The notes beneath the pieces were generated by a model that ran no database searches, had not been told where the DNA came from, and was given only the letters and a program-made list of their open reading frames with translations. Below, piece by piece: positions 35,037 through 42,965 of a stretch of DNA of 64,000 bases. This DNA is from Hungatella_A sp034142505. GTDB taxonomy: Bacteria > Bacillota > Clostridia > Lachnospirales > Lachnospiraceae. The stretch spans positions 1 to 64,000 of the forward strand of contig JAWZDV010000055.1 of the NCBI GenBank assembly GCA_034142505.1, given 5' to 3'. Each line of letters opens with the position of its first letter. Positions within the stretch are counted from its first letter, which is position 1. The position numbers were made by a program, and so were the translations under genes.

Positions 35037-35298
35037 TTATGTGAAGTCCTTTTCTCTTAACTCACAAAAATCCATACCGCAACCATTTAATTTATAACGA
35101 AGTAATTTACAAATACGATCATCGCAGGAAGCAAAAAACATTTGATCCACAACTCCAACTCTTGCCAATAATTGATACTTCATTAAATCAAAAAAGGCCA
35201 GCATATTTACATCATCCATCTCTTTTTTTGTCTCCTAAATACATGTTTTCTAATTTCTGTTTCTCTTCTAAATTAAATTTATCCTCTAAAACACTCAT
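35037..35298 (-). pseudogene. Small island protein, split by a 1-nt frameshift in an A7 run
   Basis: An ATG at 35298 follows the previous gene's TAG after three bases (TAGAAAATG), and opens a 28-codon frame that stops at 35212. The frame shifts at the A7 run 35223-35229. If one A is removed, the reading continues KKEMDDVNMLAFFDLMKYQL to a TAA at 35037, giving one protein of about 86 residues. Without repair, only the 60-codon tail from ATG 35219 could be made separately. The conceptual protein has a charged N-terminal helix and a later cysteine-containing part (SCDDRICKLLRYKLNGCG). No family is recognised. The frameshift may be real decay, phase variation, programmed slippage or a sequencing error. 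Confidence 0.5.
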
Positions 35299-35301
35299 TT
35301 T

Positions 35302-35828
35302 CTACTTGCCTCCTTTTCTATTAAGCAAATCAGAAATTGTCCACTCTCCGTTTCGCACATTTGATACTCTCCGGTATTCATATATTGCATGAATCAGAAT
35401 ATCTACGTTAGAGAAGTATGCTTTAACAAAATCATATGTTTTAATCTCCTTGCACTTCATCTTAGATTTGCAAAATTCACTTGGCTTTATTCCCGATTTT
35501 TTAAATTCGGAATACAACCCCTCATTCAAAATGATCAACATTTCTATCTCAGGTGCCGTTATAACATTAATAACATCAACTTTTTTTGCATAAGCTGGAC
35601 TAAGCTTAAAATTTTCTTTTCTCGAATCTAAAATTCTATAAACTGTGATTTTTTCCGAAAAACCTTTTTCAAATATCGTTCTTCAAAATCCTTTCCTTTT
35701 CTACACCGAAGGATTTCTTCTTCAATCAGGTTTTCTTTTTCAAAGATCAATTTATTATTCTCCAGAAGCAAATCAAGTATTGCACGTTCTGCTCCACCTT
35801 CACAAATACAAGCTATATATTTCCCCAA
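35302..35828 (-). pseudogene. TOPRIM/RloB-like protein, split by a 1-nt frameshift in an A6 run
   Basis: An N-terminal frame begins at a TTG (35828) with GGAGG upstream and reads GKYIACICEGGAERAILDLL. It ends early at 35628. Adding one A to the A6 run at 35649-35654 joins it to KKITVYRILDSRKENFKL and ITAPEIEMLIILNEGLY in the other frame. That gives a protein of about 175 residues ending at 35302. CEGGAE recalls the acidic CEG-x-x-E start of TOPRIM/OLD/RloB-like nucleases, RILDSR could be the later acidic position, and APEIEMLIIL resembles the RloB NPxFExWxLL segment. The gene lies 14 bases after the ATPase. Assignment is by motif only. Confidence 0.55.
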
Positions 35829-35842
35829 TATGTATTCCTCCC

Positions 35843-36997
35843 TTAGTTACGATTTATGAGGACTTTTTTTAAGGCAATATAAGCTTCATAGGTTGGAACG
35901 GTTCCTTCTAAAAAGTCACTTTGATATGCTTCACTTTTTTTAATATCATTCCTTTTTAATATATTCGATAAATTCTCTGCCGAAATACCCTTCCGATTCC
36001 TAACAATAAAAATATTATCATTTCGTTCAAATTCATCTAGTAGTTCGGAATAATGTGTTGAAAAAATAATAACTGCACCATTTTTATTGACCTTAGAATC
36101 CCGGAAAAATCGAATCAAAGTGGAAACAATCTCTCTGTTAAAGTGATTTTCCACCTCGTCTACAATAAGATATCCTCCATCTTCAAAGGCAAAAAAAGCA
36201 TTCATAAAAACACCGATTCCTTTTATAGTGCCGGAAGAAAGATATTTGTCTAATACCATTGGATTGTTCATTAAGATTTCTTCTTTTCCTTTAAATTTCA
36301 ACCGAATATCAACATCTTTCTCATCTACAGCGCATTTTAAATATTCGATACTAGGGTCAAGGAATAGTAAAAGCTCTTTCGGAAATTTCCCCAGCAAATT
36401 CAGCATATTAAAATTTGTCCATTTCGACATGTCACACAGGAAGACATTTGATTTATGCTTTTTATTAAACGCAATAATTATGCTGACATCATCCATCAGA
36501 TATTCTTCGTCCTGATTTCGTTTCACAGCAGGAATGCCTTGAAAATCGAACATCCCCTTCTTCGTTTTTATTTTTGCCGAATTCTGAGACCACAGGTTTT
36601 CACTTTCAATAATATATCTGGTATTCTCATCTATTGGATTTATTGCCTTTTTTATAACAGTTTCCAGTTTGTTAAGCAATCCTGAATGGTAAAAAAATGT
36701 AGTAAAAGTTACAGTTTGCTCATCATTAATATCCTCTAAAATTTCCTTTGTTTCAATCGTATTGATTGGCTTATTGTTCAATAAATTTATCACAAAAGCT
36801 ATCACCCTCAAAATTGTAGTTTTTCCCGATGCATTAATGCCAATAAATGATATTGAATTATTAACATAAATATTTGAGAATAACTGATACAATCCATCGT
36901 TATTCTCTGGCTGCACCCTCTGCTGTGCAAAAAAATCAATTTCTAAATTTTCTTTAAAGTGAGGTAAGCCACTTACTTGCATTTTTACCAGTTTCAT
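35843..36997 (-). CDS. AAA15/SMC-like ATPase of a putative defence operon
   Basis: A 384-residue ATP-binding protein with Walker A GINASGKTT (53-61), an ABC-like signature region YLSSGTIKGIGVF (252-264), Walker B GGYLIVDEVENHF (274-286) and an H-switch STHYSEL (313-319). This is the layout of AAA15/OLD-type ATPases that accompany effector nucleases in several anti-phage systems. It lacks a fused TOPRIM domain; a separate TOPRIM-like gene follows 14 bases later. The ATG at 36997 has GGAGGGA upstream and a strong promoter 47 bases further. All of it is AT-rich, unlike its neighbours. The ATPase fold is clear; the defence role is inference. Confidence 0.8.
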   Translation of the reverse strand: MKLVKMQVSGLPHFKENLEIDFFAQQRVQPENNDGLYQLFSNIYVNNSISFIGINASGKTTILRVIAFVINLLNNKPINTIETKEILEDINDEQTVTFTTFFYHSGLLNKLETVIKKAINPIDENTRYIIESENLWSQNSAKIKTKKGMFDFQGIPAVKRNQDEEYLMDDVSIIIAFNKKHKSNVFLCDMSKWTNFNMLNLLGKFPKELLLFLDPSIEYLKCAVDEKDVDIRLKFKGKEEILMNNPMVLDKYLSSGTIKGIGVFMNAFFAFEDGGYLIVDEVENHFNREIVSTLIRFFRDSKVNKNGAVIIFSTHYSELLDEFERNDNIFIVRNRKGISAENLSNILKRNDIKKSEAYQSDFLEGTVPTYEAYIALKKVLINRN

Positions 36998-37043
36998 AGT
37001 CCCTCCAATAATTTATTTACGTAATTTTCGTTTTTATATTTTT

Positions 37044-37072
37044 ATTATATCCTCTTTTTTCAGTTTTATCAA
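37044..37072 (-). promoter_or_regulatory. Promoter of the island operon
   Basis: TTGATA (37067-37072), a 17-bp spacer and TATAAT (37044-37049) on the minus strand. It is near consensus, so the operon should be transcribed unless repressed. Confidence 0.8.
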
Positions 37073-37101
37073 TATTTATTTTCAGTTTTTACGTTATTAT
37101 A

Positions 37102-38817
37102 TTATATCGGCAAACTGTCCCTCACACACAGCGCCCCATACCCCAGCTGTGGATTCGGCCACTGGGAGAAGCCGGGGAGCTGGCGGGCGCCTCTTCTTAG
37201 ATAGGCTTTTACTTTTTCACCGTAGAGATAGGGGTCGTTGCCCTGGACGATACCCCATTCCATGAGGAGGGCGGCGCTGCCGGTGACGAAGGGGGTGGCG
37301 AAGGAGGTTCCGGTGACAGGGGCATAGCCGCCGCCGTTTTTGGGGGCCACGATGTTGACGCCGGGGGCGGCCAGATCAGGTTTGATCTGGTTGGTGAGGC
37401 GGGTGTAGCCGCGGCCGGAAAAATCGGCGTAAAACTGGTAGGAATCGTCATAGGCTCCCACGGAAATCACCATGGCGGCGGTGGACGGGATGGTTAAGGT
37501 GGTATCCTGGGTGGAGCTTAGGAAATAGGTGGACTGATTTAGGATACTGCTGGACGGCAGCCAGAAATCATAGCGGCCGTTGATGATTTTCCTGGGAGTC
37601 AGGCGGAAGATCCAGATACCGCTGGTCAAATAATCTCCCATGGGAACGAAATCAAAATAGATTTCCTGGGCCTGGCTGTATGGGCTGGGTTCTCCATAGT
37701 AAATGAGAATTCTCATATTCTCGTAGGTCAGGGTCTGAGGACTGGCTTCCGGAAGCAATGGTCCAAAGTCGACACCGGACGGAGTGATGAGATTGATCTG
37801 GAATTCATCGGTGTAAGCCTTCCACAGCTGAACGCTCAAGCCCGTCTCGTAAGGAGAGATGGACAGTTCAATATCCGCAGAGGCCCCTTCCACCAAAGTT
37901 CCGGAGATGTGGCCGCCTTTTCCGCCCTCATTGCCGGTTCCAACCGCAATGGACACCCGGCCATAATTCGATACCGCGTCAATGTAAGTTTCCAGAAGGC
38001 TGGTTCCGTCGTGGGAGCCGTAAGTATTTCCAAAGCTGATGTTGATGGACACGGGCATTTGGAAATCCACGGCCCGTTTCACCACATAATCGATCGCTTT
38101 CATAAGCTCTGTGGTTCGCGGAAATCCTTCCGGGTCCGGGACTCCCATCTTTACAACCAATAATTCACTCTCAAAAGCAACGCCCCGGTACTGTCCGTTA
38201 TTTTCCCTGCCGTTTCCGGCTGCAATGCCGGCTACCGCCGTGCCGTGTCCGCTGCCGTCCACCGACGGAACCACCTCCCGCGCGGCTGCCCTGCTCTCCC
38301 GCTTCAAGGCTTCGTTGATCTCCTCTCTCGTGTAAACGCGGTCGGAAGTCTGGTCCCACAATTCCAGGATTCTGGTACTTCCATCCTCATTGCGAAAATC
38401 ACTGTGGTAATAGTCAATCCCGGAATCAATAACCGCCACAATGATTCCCCGTCCGGTCAGATAGGGATTGTAGGCGCTTCCCTCCACTTGTACATAATCA
38501 ATACAAGAGACTGCTTTCGCCTGGTTAATGGCGAAAAATAGTCTCTTAGGTTTTTCGATATATTCAATTTGCGGCAATTGACTGACTCTGGTGATCAGGG
38601 ACTCCGGGACGGTCAGTATCGAGTAATTGTTGATCAGGGGATAAATCAAGATCCCCAGTTCCTTCAATTCATCAATACTTTCCGAATGTTTGACAATCAG
38701 TTCCCATGTCCGTTCTTCGGGATTATATCCGACATTTAAATCCTCCGAGCGCTCCAGTTCCTCCGGCGACGCTTCAAGAGCAAGATTCAACTGGTTTTCC
38801 AGCTTCTGGTCCGGCAT
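37102..38817 (-). CDS. S8 subtilisin-like protease, Csp type
   Basis: A 571-residue subtilase resembling the clostridial Csp group. The prodomain-like N-terminus (1-95) is followed by the catalytic Asp in VAVIDSGIDYYHSDF, His in DGSGHGTAVAGIAAGN, the oxyanion Asn region GTGNEGG and Ser in GTSFATPFVTGSAALL. Between about residues 300 and 450 a non-catalytic domain is inserted in the catalytic fold, as in Csp proteins. There is no signal peptide. Start ATG 38817 has AGGTGG ahead; an upstream ATG at 38868 lacks a ribosome site. In sporulating clostridia Csp proteases process cortex hydrolases during germination, but many Lachnospiraceae carry paralogues of unknown role. Confidence 0.85.
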   Translation of the reverse strand: MPDQKLENQLNLALEASPEELERSEDLNVGYNPEERTWELIVKHSESIDELKELGILIYPLINNYSILTVPESLITRVSQLPQIEYIEKPKRLFFAINQAKAVSCIDYVQVEGSAYNPYLTGRGIIVAVIDSGIDYYHSDFRNEDGSTRILELWDQTSDRVYTREEINEALKRESRAAAREVVPSVDGSGHGTAVAGIAAGNGRENNGQYRGVAFESELLVVKMGVPDPEGFPRTTELMKAIDYVVKRAVDFQMPVSINISFGNTYGSHDGTSLLETYIDAVSNYGRVSIAVGTGNEGGKGGHISGTLVEGASADIELSISPYETGLSVQLWKAYTDEFQINLITPSGVDFGPLLPEASPQTLTYENMRILIYYGEPSPYSQAQEIYFDFVPMGDYLTSGIWIFRLTPRKIINGRYDFWLPSSSILNQSTYFLSSTQDTTLTIPSTAAMVISVGAYDDSYQFYADFSGRGYTRLTNQIKPDLAAPGVNIVAPKNGGGYAPVTGTSFATPFVTGSAALLMEWGIVQGNDPYLYGEKVKAYLRRGARQLPGFSQWPNPQLGYGALCVRDSLPI

Positions 38818-38927
38818 AACGCACCACCTGTTTTTCTTCCAGTTTATGCAGCAGTCTCCTGTTTTCATGCAGGGACAACATTCAGCGAGGAATGTAATCC
38901 TTTGAACTTATTTTCTGCACAAATATT

Positions 38928-38935
38928 GCCGATAA
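38928..38935 (+). promoter_or_regulatory. Sigma-D/sigma-28-like -10 element for the chemoreceptor gene
   Basis: GCCGATAA matches the flagellar sigma factor -10 consensus exactly, 35 bases before the ATG. At the expected 15-bp distance the -35 is only TATT (38909-38912) instead of TAAA. Confidence 0.55.
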
Positions 38936-38970
38936 ATATAGTAAAGAAAACTATTCATATGGAGGTAACT

Positions 38971-41028
38971 ATGAAAAGTATTAAAACCAAACTTCTTTTT
39001 GGAATGATCGGAATCTCACTGATGCTTGCCGTTATCATTGGCACCGTTTCAAGCTTTATCAATTATTCCTCTACCTCAGACACCTTGAAACAGACTCTCA
39101 CCGAAACCGCAAAAGTTTCCGCCGGCCAGATTGCCGCGGAAATGAAAGCCTATGAAAATATCGCCATCAACACGGGAATGCTGACACGCCTTTCCAACCC
39201 GGATATTCCGGCAAAAGAGAAAATGGATATCTTGAACCAGTACGTAAAAGAACATGGCTTTCTGCGTGCGAATTTAGCCGGTGTGAATGGCGCCAGCATG
39301 CTGGACGATGTGGATTTTTCACAGCAGGAATTTTTTCAGCAGGTTCTAAACAAAAAGGAGGCCGTCGTTTCCGATCCCACGATCTCAACTGTCACCGGTG
39401 AGATGGTGGTTACTGTCGCCGCGCCGCTCTGGAAGGATGGAAAACCGGGTACCGAGATCCTCGGAGTCGTGATCTATGTGGCGGACGGCATGTTTTTAAG
39501 CGACCTTGTTAACAGCATCAAAGTTGGAAACTCCGGAACCGCCTATATCATAGACAATCAAGGTACAACCATCGCATACAATGACAAAGCAACCGTTTTG
39601 GATCAGTACAATACCCAGGAAGAAGCCAAAACCGATTCCAGTCTGGCTGAACTTGCGGCGCTGGAAGCCAAAATGACCAAAGGCGAAACCGGTTACGGCA
39701 GCTATGAATATGGAGGTTCCTCCCGCGTGCTGTCTTACGCGCCAATTCCCGACAGCAATGGCTGGTCTATTGCTATCGCAGCCGCAAAAGATGAATTTTT
39801 CAGCAGTACCTTCCGCGGAATCTACTGGGTGATTGGACTTTCCTTATTACTGCTTGCCTTCGGCGCCATTTTTGCACTGAAGCTGTCCATCTCCATCGCC
39901 AATCCCATCACAGCCTGTGTGACGCGTCTCCAGAAAGTGGTGACAGGTGATCTCAAATCCGAAGTGCCTGTGGTACGTTCCGAGGATGAAATCGGAATTC
40001 TGGCCGGGGCCACAAAAGAATTGGTCGATGGCCTGGAGCAGATTATCGGTGATATCAGTTATATGTTAAATCATCTGGCTTCCGGTGATTTTCTGGTATC
40101 CAGCAAAAATACAGCCTGCTATCAGGGAGATTATAACGAGATTATTACAGCCATAGACAGTCTGCGTGACCGGATGAGCAGCACCCTGCTCCAGATCAAT
40201 CAGGCTGCGGACCAGGTGGCCAGCGGGTCCGAGCAGGTATCCTCAGGCGCCCAGGCCCTGTCCCAGGGTGCTACCCAGCAAGCCAGCTCCGTGGAGGAAT
40301 TGGCCGCTACCATCAATGAGATTTCAAACCAGGTTAACCGCAATGCACAAAACGCCCGGGATGCCAGCAGGCAGGCGTCTGATACCGGCGACCAGCTGAT
40401 GCAGAGCAACCAGAGAATGCAGGAGATGATCCAGGCCATGGGGGAAATCACCTCCTCATCCAATGAAATTGGAAAGATCATTAAAACAATTGAAGATATT
40501 GCTTTCCAGACAAATATTCTGGCTTTAAATGCGGCTGTGGAGGCAGCCCGCGCGGGAGCCGCCGGAAAAGGCTTTGCCGTGGTGGCTGACGAGGTACGCA
40601 ATCTCGCAAGCAAATCCTCCGAGGCATCCAAGAATACAGCTGCCCTGATCGAAAGTTCCCTGCGTTCCGTGGATCACGGAGCCAGAATTTCAGATGAGAC
40701 CGCCCAGGCTCTGCTGGCAGCCGTGGAGAACGCCAAGATCGTTGTCAAAACAGTAGACCAGATTTCAAAAGAGTCGGAAGACCAGGCAGTTTCCATCGCT
40801 CAGGTAACCCAGGGCATTGACCAGATTTCTTCCGTAGTACAGACCAACTCCGCCACCGCCGAAGAGAGCGCCGCCGCAAGCGAAGAACTGTCCGGACAGT
40901 CCCAGATGCTAAAAAGTCTTGTGGGGCAGTTTAAACTTAAAGAAGGACGCGAAACGCCGCCCGCGCCAAGGAAATTGGCTGACACTGCCGCACCTGTGGA
41001 ATTTTCTTTCGACGGGGGGAAATATTAA
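38971..41028 (+). CDS. Methyl-accepting chemotaxis protein with dCache sensor
   Basis: A 685-residue transmembrane chemoreceptor. TM1 is about residues 8-30 and TM2 about 285-307. Between them lies an extracellular dCache domain (phrases ATGAGGTTACC-free at DNA level; in protein 'NSIKVGNSGTAYIIDNQGT' and 'YAPIPDSNGWSIAIAAAKDE'). HAMP follows, then a long coiled-coil signalling domain with the conserved tip NILALNAAVEAARAGAAGKG and FAVVADEVRNLA. Start ATG 38971 has GGAGG upstream. It would signal to CheA/CheW, none of which are in the window. The nearby sigma-28-like box suggests it belongs to a motility regulon. Confidence 0.93.
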   Translation: MKSIKTKLLFGMIGISLMLAVIIGTVSSFINYSSTSDTLKQTLTETAKVSAGQIAAEMKAYENIAINTGMLTRLSNPDIPAKEKMDILNQYVKEHGFLRANLAGVNGASMLDDVDFSQQEFFQQVLNKKEAVVSDPTISTVTGEMVVTVAAPLWKDGKPGTEILGVVIYVADGMFLSDLVNSIKVGNSGTAYIIDNQGTTIAYNDKATVLDQYNTQEEAKTDSSLAELAALEAKMTKGETGYGSYEYGGSSRVLSYAPIPDSNGWSIAIAAAKDEFFSSTFRGIYWVIGLSLLLLAFGAIFALKLSISIANPITACVTRLQKVVTGDLKSEVPVVRSEDEIGILAGATKELVDGLEQIIGDISYMLNHLASGDFLVSSKNTACYQGDYNEIITAIDSLRDRMSSTLLQINQAADQVASGSEQVSSGAQALSQGATQQASSVEELAATINEISNQVNRNAQNARDASRQASDTGDQLMQSNQRMQEMIQAMGEITSSSNEIGKIIKTIEDIAFQTNILALNAAVEAARAGAAGKGFAVVADEVRNLASKSSEASKNTAALIESSLRSVDHGARISDETAQALLAAVENAKIVVKTVDQISKESEDQAVSIAQVTQGIDQISSVVQTNSATAEESAAASEELSGQSQMLKSLVGQFKLKEGRETPPAPRKLADTAAPVEFSFDGGKY

Positions 41029-41045
41029 ATTTCAAAAAACAAATA

Positions 41046-41079
41046 AATGGGCTGTTGCAAAATTTTGCAACAGCCCATT
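41046..41079. terminator. Perfect 34-bp palindrome, probable bidirectional terminator
   Basis: The arms AATGGGCTGTTGCAAAA and TTTTGCAACAGCCCATT are perfectly complementary with no spacer. It lies between the convergent chemoreceptor and SufB/D-like genes. No strong T-run follows, so it may act with flanking AT pairs or serve another role. Confidence 0.6.
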
Positions 41080-41145
41080 CCATGATAAGTCATACCTGTT
41101 TTTGGATGGTTTCTCATCATCTTCGACGCCAATTCCATGTAAAGT

Positions 41146-42081
41146 CTATTTCAGGAATCCATTTACAATCTGCGCTTCCGCTTCCGCTTCCGTCAGTCCC
41201 AGTGTCATCAGCTTAATCAGCTGCTCCCCTGCGATCTTTCCAATCGCCGCCTCATGAATCAGCGCCGCGTCGGTATGATTGGCGGTAATCTTCGGGATAG
41301 CGCTGATCTTCGCATTTCCCATGATAATGGCGTCGCACTCGGAATGTCCCGCACACTTCGCGTTGCCGTTGATCTCCGCCAAAAAGGTCTGGCTGGAGTC
41401 GTCCTTTGCCACCGAACGGGAAATCACATTGGCGCTGGAGCCGTCCCCGTCCAAGTTTACGACGAAACCGCTGACCGCATTCTGGCTTCCGTGGGTCAAT
41501 AGACGCTCCCGGATAATCAGCTTGGCGCCTGCTGCTAAATTGGCTGTGGTATTCCTCTCGGTGGAATCCACCCCTTTGATCTGCACCATCTCCATCTCCA
41601 TGTAGCTGTTCTCCTCCATGGTGACCTCGGTGCCCGGGTTCAGGATTCGTTTTCCCTTGCCGTCGCCCTCGCCGTAATGCTTCTCCACGTATTTGACCTT
41701 GGCATTTTTCCCGAGAAAGAACCGGTGAATCCCATCGTGCTCCGAATCCTGGTCGCCGCCGTTGTGAATGCCGCAGCCCGCTACAATCACCACGTCCGCC
41801 CCGTCCCCGATATAAAAATCATTATACACCATCTCCGACAGCCCGCTCTGGCTTAACACCACCGGAATATGCACACTCTCCCGCTTGGTCCCCGGTTTGA
41901 TATGGATATCAATGCCGGTTCCGTCCTCCTTGGACACAATCTCAATATTGGCGGAATTCACCCGCCCCGCCAGCTGTCCGTTGGCCCGGATATTGTAAGC
42001 CCCGGCGGGCACCTCATGTAAATTTGCTACTTCCTCCAAAAGGCGCATCTGGATCTGGTCTACGTTCCTTAAATCTGCCAT
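41146..42081 (-). CDS. Short SufB/SufD-family Fe-S scaffold protein
   Basis: A 312-residue SufB/SufD-type protein. The beta-helix core and the conserved end are visible (FLAEINGNAKCAGHSECD, then HTDAALIHEAAIGKIAGEQL), including a cysteine and a histidine/glutamate pair that match SufB active positions. It is much shorter than standard SufB (about 460 residues) and has no SufD partner, so it must form a homodimer with SufC. Start ATG 42081 has AGGAGG. It begins 1 base after the SufC-like stop. This two-gene layout matches the minimal SUF-like (SMS) systems of many anaerobes. Confidence 0.85.
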   Translation of the reverse strand: MADLRNVDQIQMRLLEEVANLHEVPAGAYNIRANGQLAGRVNSANIEIVSKEDGTGIDIHIKPGTKRESVHIPVVLSQSGLSEMVYNDFYIGDGADVVIVAGCGIHNGGDQDSEHDGIHRFFLGKNAKVKYVEKHYGEGDGKGKRILNPGTEVTMEENSYMEMEMVQIKGVDSTERNTTANLAAGAKLIIRERLLTHGSQNAVSGFVVNLDGDGSSANVISRSVAKDDSSQTFLAEINGNAKCAGHSECDAIIMGNAKISAIPKITANHTDAALIHEAAIGKIAGEQLIKLMTLGLTEAEAEAQIVNGFLK

Positions 42082-42082
42082 C

Positions 42083-42832
42083 TCACATCTCCTCCTTTCT
42101 GGAATAAGGCTGTGCATACTTACAGGCATCCACAGCTGACGCCGTCCCCAAAAGCTTTGGCAGAATCTCATCCTTCGGCCCCTGGTTGGTAATCACACCA
42201 TCGGCAATCACCACAATCTCATCGGCAATGTTGAGAATCCGTTCCTGATGGGAAATAATCAGTATCGACCCCTTCGTATGCTCCCTCATCCGCTCAAATA
42301 CCTGAATCAGGTTCTGGAAACTCCACAGGTCAATCCCCGCCTCCGGCTCATCAAACACCGACAGCTTGGTTCCTCTGGCCAGCACCGTGGCAATCTCAAT
42401 TCTCTTTAACTCCCCGCCGGATAAACTGGCGTTAACCTCCCGGTTAATGTAATCCTTGGCACAGAGCCCCACCTCTGATAAATAGGTGCAGGCGTCCGCC
42501 GCCGACAGCTTCTTCTTCGCCGCCAGACGAATCAGATCCAGTACCTGGACTCCTTTAAAGCGCACCGGCTGCTGAAAGGCATAGCTGATTCCCATATTGG
42601 CCCGGTCCGTAATCCCCGTCTCCGTGATATCCGTCCCGTCAAATACAATCCGCCCCTCCGTCGGCATCTCAATCCCGGCAATCAGCTTCGCCAGTGTAGA
42701 CTTGCCGCCTCCGTTGGGCCCGGTAATAACCACAAATTTATTGTCCGGAATCGTTAAATTCAATTCCCGGATGATCTCTTTCTGTCCCTTTTCATCCTGT
42801 ACTCCAAAAGACAGGTTTTCCAATGTAAGCAT
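42083..42832 (-). CDS. sufC: SufC-like ATPase of a minimal Fe-S assembly system
   Basis: A 249-residue ABC ATPase. Walker A GPNGGGKSTLAKLIAG (about 40-55), the signature LSGGELKRIEIATVLARG, Walker B LSVFDEPEAGIDLW and the H-loop ISHQERIL are all present. The SGGELKR form and DEPEAGID are typical of SufC. It powers cluster assembly on the adjacent short SufB/D-like protein. No SufS, SufU or SufE gene lies nearby. Confidence 0.88.
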   Translation of the reverse strand: MLTLENLSFGVQDEKGQKEIIRELNLTIPDNKFVVITGPNGGGKSTLAKLIAGIEMPTEGRIVFDGTDITETGITDRANMGISYAFQQPVRFKGVQVLDLIRLAAKKKLSAADACTYLSEVGLCAKDYINREVNASLSGGELKRIEIATVLARGTKLSVFDEPEAGIDLWSFQNLIQVFERMREHTKGSILIISHQERILNIADEIVVIADGVITNQGPKDEILPKLLGTASAVDACKYAQPYSRKEEM

Positions 42833-42890
42833 GGTAGTTGAGTTCTCCTTGTCCTATATTAATTGTAGCTTTTCCAGATATTATATAACA

Positions 42891-42896
42891 AATTCC
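42891..42896 (-). promoter_or_regulatory. -10 element upstream of sufC
   Basis: TATAAT on the minus strand about 60 bases before the sufC-like gene. No good -35 hexamer is seen at 16-18 bp, so this is only a candidate. Confidence 0.35.
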
Positions 42897-42920
42897 CTTT
42901 CTTTACTAGTTTATTTAACA

Positions 42921-42965
42921 AAAACAGCAGGCTGGAATCCAAATAACTTCCAGCCTGCTGTTTTT
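42921..42965 (-). terminator. Terminator after the ImmA/IrrE-type gene
   Basis: ACAGCAGGCTGGAA pairs perfectly with TTCCAGCCTGCTGT around a 10-base loop, with AAAA before and TTTTT after, so it can work both ways. It overlaps the stop codon of the peptidase gene. Confidence 0.85.

Larger units (their letters stand above)
34760..37090. other. AT-rich island, probably horizontally acquired
   Basis: Base composition drops sharply relative to the GC-rich genes on both sides, and codon use changes with it (AAA, TTT, ATA and TTA are common). The block carries one operon on the minus strand: an AAA15-type ATPase, a TOPRIM-like gene and a small gene, the last two broken in A-runs. No integrase, transposase or clear direct repeats mark the ends. 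The stretch 34760-35036 has no gene I can support and holds only the palindrome at 34885-34910. Confidence 0.6.

Noticed and set aside
35037..36997. Naming the island PARIS, Gabija, Septu or a retron
   Set aside because: The ATPase is AAA15-like, but the effector is too short for AriB or GajA, its TOPRIM assignment rests on short motifs, and no reverse transcriptase or HNH partner is seen.
41046..41079. Perfect 34-bp palindrome as a mobile-element end
   Set aside because: It lies exactly between two convergent genes, where a bidirectional terminator is expected, and no second copy was noticed in the window.
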